64,000 bases of DNA, from contig JBCCRM010000003.1 in NCBI GenBank assembly GCA_039513195.1, forward strand, positions 124,001 to 188,000. Direction: 5' to 3'. Both the position numbers and the translations under genes were made by a program. Below are positions 32,117-40,413 of this stretch, in pieces. Each line of letters opens with the position of its first letter. Positions within the stretch are counted from its first letter, which is position 1. The stretch is from Thermohalobaculum sp039513195. GTDB taxonomy: Bacteria > Pseudomonadota > Alphaproteobacteria > Rhodobacterales > Rhodobacteraceae. The notes beneath the pieces were generated by a model. The model was not told the DNA's origin and did no database searches. It saw nothing but the letters and a program-made list of their open reading frames with translations.

Positions 32117-33120
32117 GGCCCCTTGGTGCCATCCCCGGCATCGGGTGTCCACGGGTCATCGCCCTGGGTCTGCATGCGCGGACGGACCGGTCGCCCCTCC
32201 CGCCAGGCGACGAAGATGCCGGCGCCGGCGATCAACGCCATCCCAACCAGGGTAGCGCCATCGGGCAGAGCCCGCCAGATCGCGAATTCGAGGACGGGGA
32301 TGATCGCGAGATAGCTGTATTCGAAGGGGGCGAGGCGGCTTGCATCCTCGACCTGATAGGCCCGCACGATCAGCAACACGCCGCCCAGATGAGTGCCGGC
32401 GGTGAGAAGGATCAGCCCGACGGCGAGCGGCGTCGGCTCCAGCCAGGCGGAAAAGAGGAACGGTTCCGCCACCGCCATCTCTGCAGGGATGCCGAAGAGT
32501 GGGATCGCCAGGACCCCGGCCATGCCGATATTCGCGTAGAGGAGGTTGTGGACAAGGGAGAGGGCGAAGTTCTCCTCCTCCCGGCAGCGCCAACGGGTCA
32601 GGATCGTGCCCATGGCGTAGCAAAGGGCGGACACGACGGGCAGGAGAGCGGCAAGCTGCAGCCCGTCGCCACCAGGCCGAATGATCACGAGAACGCCGGC
32701 AAAGCCGACGAGGACCGCAATGATCCGCCTCGGCCCGATCGGCTCCGCGAGGATCAGGGCCGCCAATAGGGTGATGATCAGCGGCCCGGTGAAGAAGGTC
32801 GCCGCTGCGGTGGAGAGGGGCAGGAACGGAAAGGACGCGTAGAAGCAGATATAGGCACCGCACATGAAGAAGGCGCGCAGCAGCGGCCAACCCCAGCGTT
32901 TCGGCACTAGCGTCGTGCCGCGGTTCATGATCGCGACGGCGGTGACGAGGAGGGCCAGGGTCGCTGTGGACCGGACCATCTGCAACTGCCAGAGGGAGAC
33001 CTCCGCAACCACGAGCTTTACCGCGATGTCCTGACTCGCGAAGAGGGCCATGGCGGCGACGATCAAACCGACCGGGCCGATGCGGGTGACCGAGCCGAGG
33101 GTGGCGGCGCCGTCGGACAT
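32113..33120 (-). CDS. DMT-family (EamA) transporter
   Basis: A 335-residue membrane protein with about ten hydrophobic helices arranged as two EamA repeats (about residues 20-150 and 165-310), typical of the drug/metabolite transporter superfamily. Substrate is unknown; some relatives move S-adenosylmethionine or amino acids. The ATG at 33118-33120 (MSDGAATLGSVTRIGPVGLI) gives the normal N-terminus. It lies upstream of, and overlaps, the glycerate kinase gene. Confidence 0.9.
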   Translation of the reverse strand: MSDGAATLGSVTRIGPVGLIVAAMALFASQDIAVKLVVAEVSLWQLQMVRSTATLALLVTAVAIMNRGTTLVPKRWGWPLLRAFFMCGAYICFYASFPFLPLSTAAATFFTGPLIITLLAALILAEPIGPRRIIAVLVGFAGVLVIIRPGGDGLQLAALLPVVSALCYAMGTILTRWRCREEENFALSLVHNLLYANIGMAGVLAIPLFGIPAEMAVAEPFLFSAWLEPTPLAVGLILLTAGTHLGGVLLIVRAYQVEDASRLAPFEYSYLAIIPVLEFAIWRALPDGATLVGMALIAGAGIFVAWREGRPVRPRMQTQGDDPWTPDAGDGTKGP

Positions 33121-33292
33121 TAGACGCACCCTGCGCCGGGCTTGGGCGCCCTCTGATCGGCTGCTGCTATGGGCTGCAGGCGGGCGCATATCAACATCGC
33201 CTCCTTCCTCGCCACGCTCGCGCGGCCCGGAAAGGCTGTCAAATACCGCGGCGCCATGGCATGTCGCGAATGGAACAATCGAGGAGGGAGCG

Positions 33293-33673
33293 ATGGATCA
33301 GGATCTGTTCGAGCGCGGATTGGCGCAGCGCAAGGGGACCTTGGGCGCGGCGTATGTCGAGAAGAACCTAGCGGCAGCGGACGACCTGACGCGGCCATTT
33401 CAGGAAGCGATGACCGCCTGGTGCTGGGGTTTCGGCTGGGACGATGGGGCCATCGATACGAAGACCCGCTCGATGATGAACCTCGCGATGATCGGCGCGC
33501 TTGGCAAGATGCAAGAATGGGAGATCCACTGCCGCGGCGCTGTTAAGAACGGCGTCTCGATGGAGGAGATCCGCGCGATCATCCATGTGGTCGGCATCTA
33601 TTGCGGCGTGCCCCAAGCGTTGGAGTGCTTCCGGGTGGCGCGCAAGGTGCTGACGGAGGAAGGGATGCTCTGA
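33293..33673 (+). CDS. carboxymuconolactone decarboxylase-family protein
   Basis: A 126-residue all-helical protein of the CMD family (TKTRSMMNLAMIGALGKMQE, IHVVGIYCGVPQALECFRVA). The redox CxxC of the AhpD peroxidase branch is absent, so it resembles the decarboxylase branch. Such stand-alone genes occur widely without a proven pathway. The ATG at 33293 follows GAGGAGGGAG. It ends 79 bases before the Ada-cyclase gene on the same strand, so some co-transcription is possible. Confidence 0.85.
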   Translation: MDQDLFERGLAQRKGTLGAAYVEKNLAAADDLTRPFQEAMTAWCWGFGWDDGAIDTKTRSMMNLAMIGALGKMQEWEIHCRGAVKNGVSMEEIRAIIHVVGIYCGVPQALECFRVARKVLTEEGML

Positions 33674-33689
33674 AGGCACGCAAGATCCG

Positions 33690-33715
33690 GGTCGCTTGTC
33701 GACCGGTCGCTGGTC
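33690..33715. promoter_or_regulatory. direct repeat upstream of the Ada-cyclase gene
   Basis: GGTCGCTTGTC (33690-33700) and GGTCGCTGGTC (33705-33715) form an 11-base direct repeat, one mismatch, with 15-base spacing, 38 bases before the Ada-cyclase ATG. It could be an operator for a dimeric regulator, or for the Ada domain itself. It is not the A/B-box sequence (AAAGCGCA) of Escherichia coli Ada. Confidence 0.35.
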
Positions 33716-33752
33716 ATTTTTCGGGTTACCGCGACAAGCCAAGGAGCGTCCG

Positions 33753-34577
33753 ATGATCGGCCCAACAAAATCCCTCGCGAGCGTCTATGGAGACGAACAG
33801 AGCCGTTGGGAGGCCGTGATGTCGCGGGACCCGCGGTCGGACGGCGCATTCCTCTATGCGGTTACGACAACAGGGATCGTCTGCCGCCCAGTTTGCACGG
33901 CGCGACGCCCAAAGCGGTACAATACTCGGTTTTTCAATGCTTTGCCCCAGGCCCTGTCGGCGGGTTTTCGGCCCTGTCGTCTCTGCCGTCCGGATCAGGC
34001 CGGGCGTGCGCATGGCCTGGCGGCGATCCTGATGACCGATCTGAAGGGCTTTTCAACCCATGTGGCGCGGCATGACCCGGGCGCAGCGCTTCGGCTCTTG
34101 GCAGGGTTCCATGAGATGGCGACCGAGGCGGTGCTGTCCCGGGGCGGGCAGGTCCACAAGTTTCTCGGCGACGGGCTGATGGCGGTCTTTCCGGCTGTCC
34201 CGCGCGACCGAAACGAGGCGGCGTCGGCCCTGGCAGCCGCGCAGCATATTGTGGCGGCGAACGCCGCGAGATCGGCCGCGGGTGTGCCGCAAGCCGCGGT
34301 CGGTCTCCATTATGGCGCGGTCGCCATTGGCGAGGTGGGGGCCCGTGCAGCGCGGGAGATCGCTGTGATTGGCCCAACGGTCAACATCGCCGCGCGGTTG
34401 GAGCAACTCACCCGGCGCCGGGATGTCGACCTTGCGGTCAGCGACGATGCTCTGAGAGCGGCCGGGGCCGAAGCGGCGAGGGGTCTCGAGGCCCTGGGTA
34501 CGGTGTCGTTGAAGGGCTGTGGCCGCCACCGGGTGTGGGTGCAATCCGCCCGGCAGCCAGATGCGGTCGCGGCCTAA
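33753..34577 (+). CDS. Ada-type methyl-phosphotriester-sensing domain fused to a class III nucleotide cyclase
   Basis: A 274-residue fusion. Residues about 17-82 are an Ada zinc domain: RWEAVMSRDPRSDGAFLYAV, TTTGIVCRPVCTARRP and AGFRPCRLCRPD. Its cysteines C44, C48, C75 and C78 match C38, C42, C69 and C72 of Escherichia coli Ada with a constant offset of six, C44 being the methyl acceptor. Residues about 88-265 are a class III cyclase: metal Asp96 (ILMTDLKGFS) and Asp140 (HKFLGDGLMAVF), 44 apart as in Rv1625c; adenine-selecting Lys136; Asn211 and Arg215 (PTVNIAARLEQ). The second purine-contact position (204) is Ala. No AraC or O6-methyltransferase domain is present. AAGGAG lies six bases before the ATG. 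A DNA-alkylation-responsive cyclase is inferred, not proved. Confidence 0.88.
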   Translation: MIGPTKSLASVYGDEQSRWEAVMSRDPRSDGAFLYAVTTTGIVCRPVCTARRPKRYNTRFFNALPQALSAGFRPCRLCRPDQAGRAHGLAAILMTDLKGFSTHVARHDPGAALRLLAGFHEMATEAVLSRGGQVHKFLGDGLMAVFPAVPRDRNEAASALAAAQHIVAANAARSAAGVPQAAVGLHYGAVAIGEVGARAAREIAVIGPTVNIAARLEQLTRRRDVDLAVSDDALRAAGAEAARGLEALGTVSLKGCGRHRVWVQSARQPDAVAA

Positions 34578-35020
34578 AGCATCCCTTTGTCGGCGAGTTG
34601 CTTTTTGGCGGCTTCGGTCTTGTCCAGATCGCCGAGACCCATGCCGTTCAGCACCGCCTCGGTCTTGGTGAATTGCAGGTCGCGGTACTCCACGATCTGC
34701 ACGCGGTTGCCCCATGGGTCGCGAAAATCGAGGAAACCGCCATCGATCATCTCGGCCCCTGCGGCTTCGGCCAGCGCCGCCACCTTGCTGCGGTCATCGA
34801 CGACCAGGCCGAAATGCCGCTCGGCATCCGGGGGGCTGCCATCATGCTCGACCAGCGCGATGAATTGGTCTCCCATGTCGATAAAGGCGTGGCCCGGCGC
34901 GCGGCCGCGCAGGGTGAAGTCGAAAATTGCGCCATAGAAGGATAGGGCGGCCTCGATATCCCCAACCTCGAGCGCGATGTGGTTGGTACCCACGAGACGC
35001 GGTTTGTCGCTGTCGGTCAT
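34574..35020 (-). CDS. VOC (glyoxalase/bleomycin-resistance)-family protein
   Basis: A 148-residue VOC-fold protein (LVGTNHIALEVGDIEAALSF, FIDMGDQFIALVEHD, GGFLDFRDPWGNRVQIVEYR). His14 and Glu-type ligands of the metal site appear in their usual places, but the reaction is unknown; members include glyoxalases, dioxygenases and resistance proteins. It converges on the Ada-cyclase gene, their stops overlapping by four bases, and lies just downstream of gyrB's start region on the opposite strand direction of that gene. Confidence 0.85.
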   Translation of the reverse strand: MTDSDKPRLVGTNHIALEVGDIEAALSFYGAIFDFTLRGRAPGHAFIDMGDQFIALVEHDGSPPDAERHFGLVVDDRSKVAALAEAAGAEMIDGGFLDFRDPWGNRVQIVEYRDLQFTKTEAVLNGMGLGDLDKTEAAKKQLADKGML

Positions 35021-35043
35021 TCTGCGCTCCCTCCGGCCGTTCG

Positions 35044-37491
35044 TCAGATATCGAGGTTTTCCACCGACAGCGCGTTTTCCTGGATGAACTGGCGTCGCGG
35101 TTCGACGACATCGCCCATCAGCTTCGAGAAGATCTCGTCGGCGTCGGTGGTCTGGTCTATACGCACCTGCAGGAGGGTCCGTGCCTCCGGATCCAAGGTG
35201 GTTTCCCAGAGCTGGTCGGCATTCATCTCGCCGAGGCCCTTATAGCGCTGCAGGGTCAGGCCCTTTTCGCCCTCGCTCATCACCGCGTCGAGCAGTTCGG
35301 AGGGGGCGCGTATCGCGATCTCTCTCTCCTTCCGGACCATGGTCGCCGGGTTCTCGTAGGTCTCTTTCAACTGGGTCGCCATCTGGCCCAAGTTCCGCGC
35401 CTCCGCCGAGCGCAGCGCGAAGGCGTCTAGCGTCCGGGTCTCGGTGACGCCGCGGAGTTCCCGAGTAAAACGCAGGCCACCGTCGTCGAGGACCACGCCC
35501 TGCCATCCGCGCTCCGTCTCCGGCGCGAGCAGATCGAGGCGTTTGGCAATGGCGTCCGCCGTCTCTCCCGCAAGGTTGCGTCGCCCGATCAGGTCGGGGT
35601 TCAACGCCCCTTCGATCGCCGCCTGTTCCAGCAGGAAGCGCGGGTAGGAGGTCGGGAACATCCCCAGGATCATCCGCAGATGGCGGGCCTGTTCGGCCAG
35701 GCGCACGAGATCCGGGCCCGCAATCTGCTCGCCAGAGCCGAGGACCAGGGTCGCCCCCTCCGTCCCCTCGGCAATCAAGTAGTCTTCCAGCTCCCGCTGG
35801 TCCTTGCAGTAGCGGGTCGCCTTGCCGCGAGCGACTTTAAAGAGCGGCGGCTGCGCGATGTAGAGATGCCCCGCCGCGATCAGCTCCGGCATTTGACGGT
35901 AAAAGAAAGTCAAAAGCAGCGTGCGGATATGGGCGCCATCGACATCCGCATCGGTCATCAGGACGATTTTGTGATAGCGAAGTTTCCCGATATCGAACTC
36001 GTCCCGCCCGATCCCGGTGCCGAGCGCGGTGATCAGCGTGCCGATCTGCTCCGATGAGATCATCCGGTCGAAGCGGGCGCGTTCGACGTTGAGCACCTTG
36101 CCCCGCAGTGGCAGCACCGCCTGGTTTTCCCGTGACCGGCCCTGTTTAGCTGAACCGCCGGCGCTATCTCCCTCGACGATGAAGATCTCGGCCTTTGTCG
36201 CGTCCTTCTCCTGACAGTCGGCGAGTTTGCCGGGGAGAGAGGAGACGGTCATCGCGCTCTTGCGGGTCATCTCGCGCGCCTTGCGGGCCGCCTCGCGGGC
36301 CAGCGCCGCCTCGACGACCTTGCCGACCACAGCGCGAGCGTCGGCGGGGTTCTCCTCGAACCATTCGGAGAGTTTTTCGTTCATCAGGCTCTCGACTGCC
36401 GGACGCACCTCGGAGGAGACCAACTTGTCCTTGGTCTGCGACGAGAACTTCGGGTCCGCGACTTTCACCGAGAGGACGCAGGTCAACCCCTCCCGCGCGT
36501 CATCGCCGGTCAGCGAGACCTTTTCCTTCTTACCGATGCCGTTCTGTGTGGCGTAGGCGTTCACCGCCCGGGTCAGCGCGCCGCGAAAGCCTGCCAAATG
36601 CGTGCCCCCATCCCGCTGCGGGATGTTGTTTGTGAAACACAGCATGTTCTCGTGATAGCTGTCGTTCCACCACATCGCGACCTCGACGGCGATGCCCTCC
36701 CGCTCCCCCGCCACCGCGATTGGGTTTTGGATCAGCGGGTTTTTCGAGCGGTCGAGATACCGGACAAACGCCTCCACCCCGCCCTCGTAGTGCAGCTCCT
36801 GCTCCACCGGGTCGGCATGGCGTTGGTCGCGCAGGATGATCCGGACGCCCGAGTTGAGGAAGGCCAATTCGCGGAGGCGATGCTCAAGGGTTTTGAGCTG
36901 GTAGTCGATGTTTGAGAACGTGTTGAGGGAGGCGAGGAACCGCACCTCGGTCCCTTTGCGCTCGCCCGCCTCGCCGGTCGCGGCGAGCGACTTTACCGTC
37001 TCACCATGTTCGAAGCGGGCCTTATGTTCGGTGCCGCCGCGCCAGATCGTCAGCTCCAGCCAATCGGACAGTGCATTGACCACCGAGACACCGACACCGT
37101 GCAGCCCGCCGGAGACTTTGTAGGAATTCTGGTCGAACTTCCCGCCGGCATGAAGCTGGGTCATGATGACCTCGGCCGCCGAGACCCCCTCTTCCGGATG
37201 GATCTCGGTCGGGATGCCTCGGCCATTGTCGAACACGCTGACCGAACCGTCGGCATGAAGCACCACGCGCACCCGGTCGGCATGGCCGGCCAGCGCCTCG
37301 TCGATGGCGTTGTCAACCACCTCATAAACCATGTGGTGCAGGCCCGACCCGTCATCGGTATCGCCGATATACATGCCCGGGCGCTTGCGCACGGCCTCCA
37401 ACCCCTTCAGCACTTTGATGCTGTCGGCGCCGTATTCCTGCGAGGCCTCCGGCTTTTCGCCGTCGTCTTTGGTCTGCTCGTTCTCTGCCAT
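35044..37491 (-). CDS. gyrB: DNA gyrase subunit B
   Basis: An 815-residue ATPase subunit of gyrase. The GHKL fold is seen from EVVDNAIDEALAGHADRV, VFDNGRGIPTEIHPE and GGLHGVGVSVVNALS; the TOPRIM motif is IFIVEGDSAGGSAKQGRSRE with the DADVDGAHIRTLLLTFFYR metal site; the C-terminus has LQRYKGLGEMNADQLWETT. Length is normal for alphaproteobacteria. Start MAENEQTKDD is preceded by CCTCACC on the given strand, reading GGTGAGG toward the gene. It is the last gene of the dnaA-dnaN-recF-gyrB group. Confidence 0.98.
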   Translation of the reverse strand: MAENEQTKDDGEKPEASQEYGADSIKVLKGLEAVRKRPGMYIGDTDDGSGLHHMVYEVVDNAIDEALAGHADRVRVVLHADGSVSVFDNGRGIPTEIHPEEGVSAAEVIMTQLHAGGKFDQNSYKVSGGLHGVGVSVVNALSDWLELTIWRGGTEHKARFEHGETVKSLAATGEAGERKGTEVRFLASLNTFSNIDYQLKTLEHRLRELAFLNSGVRIILRDQRHADPVEQELHYEGGVEAFVRYLDRSKNPLIQNPIAVAGEREGIAVEVAMWWNDSYHENMLCFTNNIPQRDGGTHLAGFRGALTRAVNAYATQNGIGKKEKVSLTGDDAREGLTCVLSVKVADPKFSSQTKDKLVSSEVRPAVESLMNEKLSEWFEENPADARAVVGKVVEAALAREAARKAREMTRKSAMTVSSLPGKLADCQEKDATKAEIFIVEGDSAGGSAKQGRSRENQAVLPLRGKVLNVERARFDRMISSEQIGTLITALGTGIGRDEFDIGKLRYHKIVLMTDADVDGAHIRTLLLTFFYRQMPELIAAGHLYIAQPPLFKVARGKATRYCKDQRELEDYLIAEGTEGATLVLGSGEQIAGPDLVRLAEQARHLRMILGMFPTSYPRFLLEQAAIEGALNPDLIGRRNLAGETADAIAKRLDLLAPETERGWQGVVLDDGGLRFTRELRGVTETRTLDAFALRSAEARNLGQMATQLKETYENPATMVRKEREIAIRAPSELLDAVMSEGEKGLTLQRYKGLGEMNADQLWETTLDPEARTLLQVRIDQTTDADEIFSKLMGDVVEPRRQFIQENALSVENLDI

Positions 37492-37499
37492 GGTGAGGG

Positions 37500-37919
37500 T
37501 TATCCCCTTCGATTCGTTAAGCTGTCGATGCTGCGGGACAGCCGCCGCATCTCGTTTTTGCGCGATCCCTCCGCCGTATCCCCGACCTCCGCGGCCGCGC
37601 TATCGTCGGGCATGGTCTCGACCAGAGCCTGAAGCCGGGTCACATCAGAGACGAGTTGGTTGGCGCGCGGGGTTCCCGGCAGCATGCCGAAGGCGGTTGG
37701 CAAGAGCCAAAAGGTGGTTGGGTCGGCCTGCAATGTGAACCCTTGGCCGAACGGGGCGTGGATGATGATGTCGCCGATCTCGAACTCCAGCTCGGTTGGT
37801 CGAGACCAGGCGGCCATCGCGGCCATAGTCGCGGTGGTCATCGCCGTCGTCGCCAGCGTCATCATGTGGATCTGACAGGCGAACAGCATCAGCGGGCCGT
37901 CGATGGGGCGGTCATACAT
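37500..37919 (-). CDS. uncharacterised protein between recF and gyrB
   Basis: A 139-residue frame ending eight bases before gyrB. The N-terminal part is Met/Thr/Ala-rich (HMMTLATTAMTTATMAAMAA) and could be a membrane segment or anchor; the rest (ELEFEIGDIIIHAPFGQGF, RANQLVSDVTRLQALVETMP) looks folded, with a charged C-terminus. I recognise no family. Codon use resembles the flanking genes. Most relatives lack a gene at this place. Confidence 0.5.
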   Translation of the reverse strand: MYDRPIDGPLMLFACQIHMMTLATTAMTTATMAAMAAWSRPTELEFEIGDIIIHAPFGQGFTLQADPTTFWLLPTAFGMLPGTPRANQLVSDVTRLQALVETMPDDSAAAEVGDTAEGSRKNEMRRLSRSIDSLTNRRG

Positions 37920-38002
37920 AATCGCAAACCTCTAGACGACGGCGACGCCGCTGGGGGCGGCTGCGAGAGTGGCCAGAACTTTGACCGGTGCTTGAGTTTG
38001 GG

Positions 38003-39151
38003 TCATGCGATGTCGAGCCTCGTGCCGTCCACGCCCTCGGTCACCGCGACCTGCATCGCGCCATCGAGACCCTCGAAAAGCTCCGGCCCAGTGCCGGTCA
38101 TCCAAGCCTGTGCACCAATAGCAGCAATTTCGGTATAGAGCGCGCGGCGGCGGTCGGCGTCGAGATGGGCGGCAACCTCGTCCATCAGAAGGATGGGCGT
38201 CGCGTCGGTCTCCGTACTCAGCGCGCGGGCATTGGCAAGGCAGAGCGAGAGGAGCAGCGCCTTCTGCTCGCCCGTCGAGCAGGCGCGCGCGGGCATAGCT
38301 TTCGCAGCGTAGACGGCATCCAGATCGCTGCGATGCGGCCCCTCCAACGTGCGGCCGGCGATAGCGTCCTGACCCCGCGCATGTCCGAGCCGCTCGGCAA
38401 AACCGGCGGCCTCGTCCTCCTCAAGAATTTCAAGAACTTCGCCCGCGCGAAGCGCCTCGGAAAAGCGGGTCTCCATGGGGCCTAGAATAGCGAGGTCGGC
38501 GCGTGGAAACAATGTCTCCGCCCCCGATTGCGCGGCGAGAAGGCGGGTGAGCGACATGGCCCGGGCATGGGCGATCTTGGCACCGGCACGGGCCATCTGC
38601 GCCTCGATCCCCGACAACCATGCATCGTGCCACTGCCCCTCCTTCAACAGTCGGTTTCGGGCGCGCATTGCCTTTTCATAGGCAATGGAGGTTTCGGCGT
38701 GTTCCGGCGTGAAGCCCAGTGTCATCCGGTCGAGAAAGCGGCGCCGCTCAGAGGCGCCCTCGACCCACAACCGATCCATAGCGGGGGTCAGCCACACCTG
38801 GCGGATATGGTGACCGAGGCGGGACTGCGTTGTCGATTTGCCGTCGATCTCGACCTGGCGGGAACCCTCGCCTTCCAGCCCTGTGACGACCTCTAGCCCG
38901 GGATCGGGGCCGAATAGCGCCGCGCGGATCCGCCAACCTGCGCCTTCCGGGCGGCGCGCAAAATCCTCGCTGCTGGCACTGCGCAGGCCGCGGCCTGGAA
39001 CGAGGAGCGAGACCGCCTCCAAGAGGTTGGTCTTTCCCGCCCCATTCGGCCCATGCAGTGCTACGGAGCGGCCGTCCGTCTCGATCTCGGCAAAACGGTA
39101 GGAGCGGAACTGCGCGAGGCGCAGCGTTGTGACGGAGAGCCGGGTGGGCAT
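38003..39151 (-). CDS. recF: DNA replication and repair protein RecF
   Basis: A 382-residue SMC-like ATPase that loads RecA at gaps. Walker A is LHGPNGAGKTNLLEAVSLL, the signature is in ACSTGEQKALLLSLCLANAR, and Walker B is PILLMDEVAAHLDADRRRAL. The length is typical. It starts 21 bases after dnaN ends, so the two are co-transcribed. Confidence 0.97.
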   Translation of the reverse strand: MPTRLSVTTLRLAQFRSYRFAEIETDGRSVALHGPNGAGKTNLLEAVSLLVPGRGLRSASSEDFARRPEGAGWRIRAALFGPDPGLEVVTGLEGEGSRQVEIDGKSTTQSRLGHHIRQVWLTPAMDRLWVEGASERRRFLDRMTLGFTPEHAETSIAYEKAMRARNRLLKEGQWHDAWLSGIEAQMARAGAKIAHARAMSLTRLLAAQSGAETLFPRADLAILGPMETRFSEALRAGEVLEILEEDEAAGFAERLGHARGQDAIAGRTLEGPHRSDLDAVYAAKAMPARACSTGEQKALLLSLCLANARALSTETDATPILLMDEVAAHLDADRRRALYTEIAAIGAQAWMTGTGPELFEGLDGAMQVAVTEGVDGTRLDIA

Positions 39152-39172
39152 GGGCCGCCCCTGGCCAGCGGG

Positions 39173-40291
39173 TCAGACCCGCATCGGCATCACGACGTAG
39201 ACCGCCGATTGGTCATCCCCTTCGCGCACGAGGGTCGGCGCGCCAGGATCGGCGAACAGAAAGACCGCATTCTCCCGGTCGATCTGGCCCGCGATCTCCA
39301 GGAGATATTTGGCATTGAAACCGATTTCCATCCCGTCTTCTGGGTATGCGACGATCAACTCCTCTGCCGCGCTGCCGGCATCGGGCGCGTTGACCGAGAG
39401 GGTCAGCTTGTCATGGTCCATGGCGAGTTTGACTGCCCGCGACCGTTCGCGGCTGACGGTCGCCACCCGGTCGACGGCGGCGGCGAATTCCGCTGCATCG
39501 ACCTCGAGCCGCTTGGGGTTCCCGACCGGGATCACACGGGTGTAGTCCGGAAAAGCGCCGTCGATCACCTTGGAGGTGAGCTGCAATCCATCGACCGAAA
39601 AACGGATCTTGGTCTCGGACACCGCGACCTCGACCTCTGCCTCGTCATCTTCGAGCAGGCGGCGCAATTCGCCCACCGTCTTCCGGGGAACGATAACGCC
39701 GGGCGAGGCCTCCGCGCCGCCTGGCAGTTCCGCATCGATCCGGGCAAGGCGGTGCCCATCAGTCGCGACGGCGCGTAGGACCTGCCCGCCCTCCGAATCG
39801 GCAATGTGGAGATAGACGCCGTTTAGATAGTACCGCGTCTCCTCGGTCGAGACGGCGAATTTGGACTTGTCGAACAGTCGCCTCAGCATGGTGGTCGAGG
39901 CGCGATAGGTGCATTGGTACTCGCTCGACGCCATAATCGGGAAATCCTCCCGCGGCAGGGTCGCGAGGGAAAACCGGGACCGTGCCGCGCTGACATCGAG
40001 GCGTCCGGCCCCGGGCTGCCCGGCCAAGGAGAGCTCTGCCCCCTCGGGCAATTTGCGCACGATCTCGTGGAGCATATGAGCGGAGACGGTGGTGGAGCCC
40101 GCCTGCTCGACCATTGCCGGCAGCTTCTCGATCACCTCGATATCCAGATCGGTCGCACGCAGAGCCACTTCGGCCCCCTCCGCCTCGATCAACACATTTG
40201 CCAGGATCGGGATGGTATTTTTGCGTTCAACAACGCCTTGAGCGCGGCTCATCGCCTTGAGGAGCGCAGAGCGTTCTATGCTGAGCTTCAT
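39173..40291 (-). CDS. dnaN: DNA polymerase III sliding clamp (beta)
   Basis: A 372-residue clamp subunit with three similar domains; the N-terminus MKLSIERSALLKAMSRAQGV and the C-terminal VVMPMRV end are typical. The ATG at 40289-40291 is chosen over an upstream in-frame start because the family begins there. It confers processivity on the replicative polymerase. It lies between dnaA and recF. Confidence 0.97.
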   Translation of the reverse strand: MKLSIERSALLKAMSRAQGVVERKNTIPILANVLIEAEGAEVALRATDLDIEVIEKLPAMVEQAGSTTVSAHMLHEIVRKLPEGAELSLAGQPGAGRLDVSAARSRFSLATLPREDFPIMASSEYQCTYRASTTMLRRLFDKSKFAVSTEETRYYLNGVYLHIADSEGGQVLRAVATDGHRLARIDAELPGGAEASPGVIVPRKTVGELRRLLEDDEAEVEVAVSETKIRFSVDGLQLTSKVIDGAFPDYTRVIPVGNPKRLEVDAAEFAAAVDRVATVSRERSRAVKLAMDHDKLTLSVNAPDAGSAAEELIVAYPEDGMEIGFNAKYLLEIAGQIDRENAVFLFADPGAPTLVREGDDQSAVYVVMPMRV

Positions 40292-40413
40292 CGCCTGATC
40301 CGTTCTCGGGCAAGGTGGCTGGGCGCCAACCGGTCTTTTCGGGGCACCCACACTATCCAAAAGCCAAGGCGATGCAATGCCAGGGGCTTACTCCGACAGG
40401 CGGTCGCGTTATG

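Noticed and set aside
33293..33673. AhpD-type peroxidase
   Set aside because: The CxxC needed by AhpD is absent; only the CMD fold is supported.
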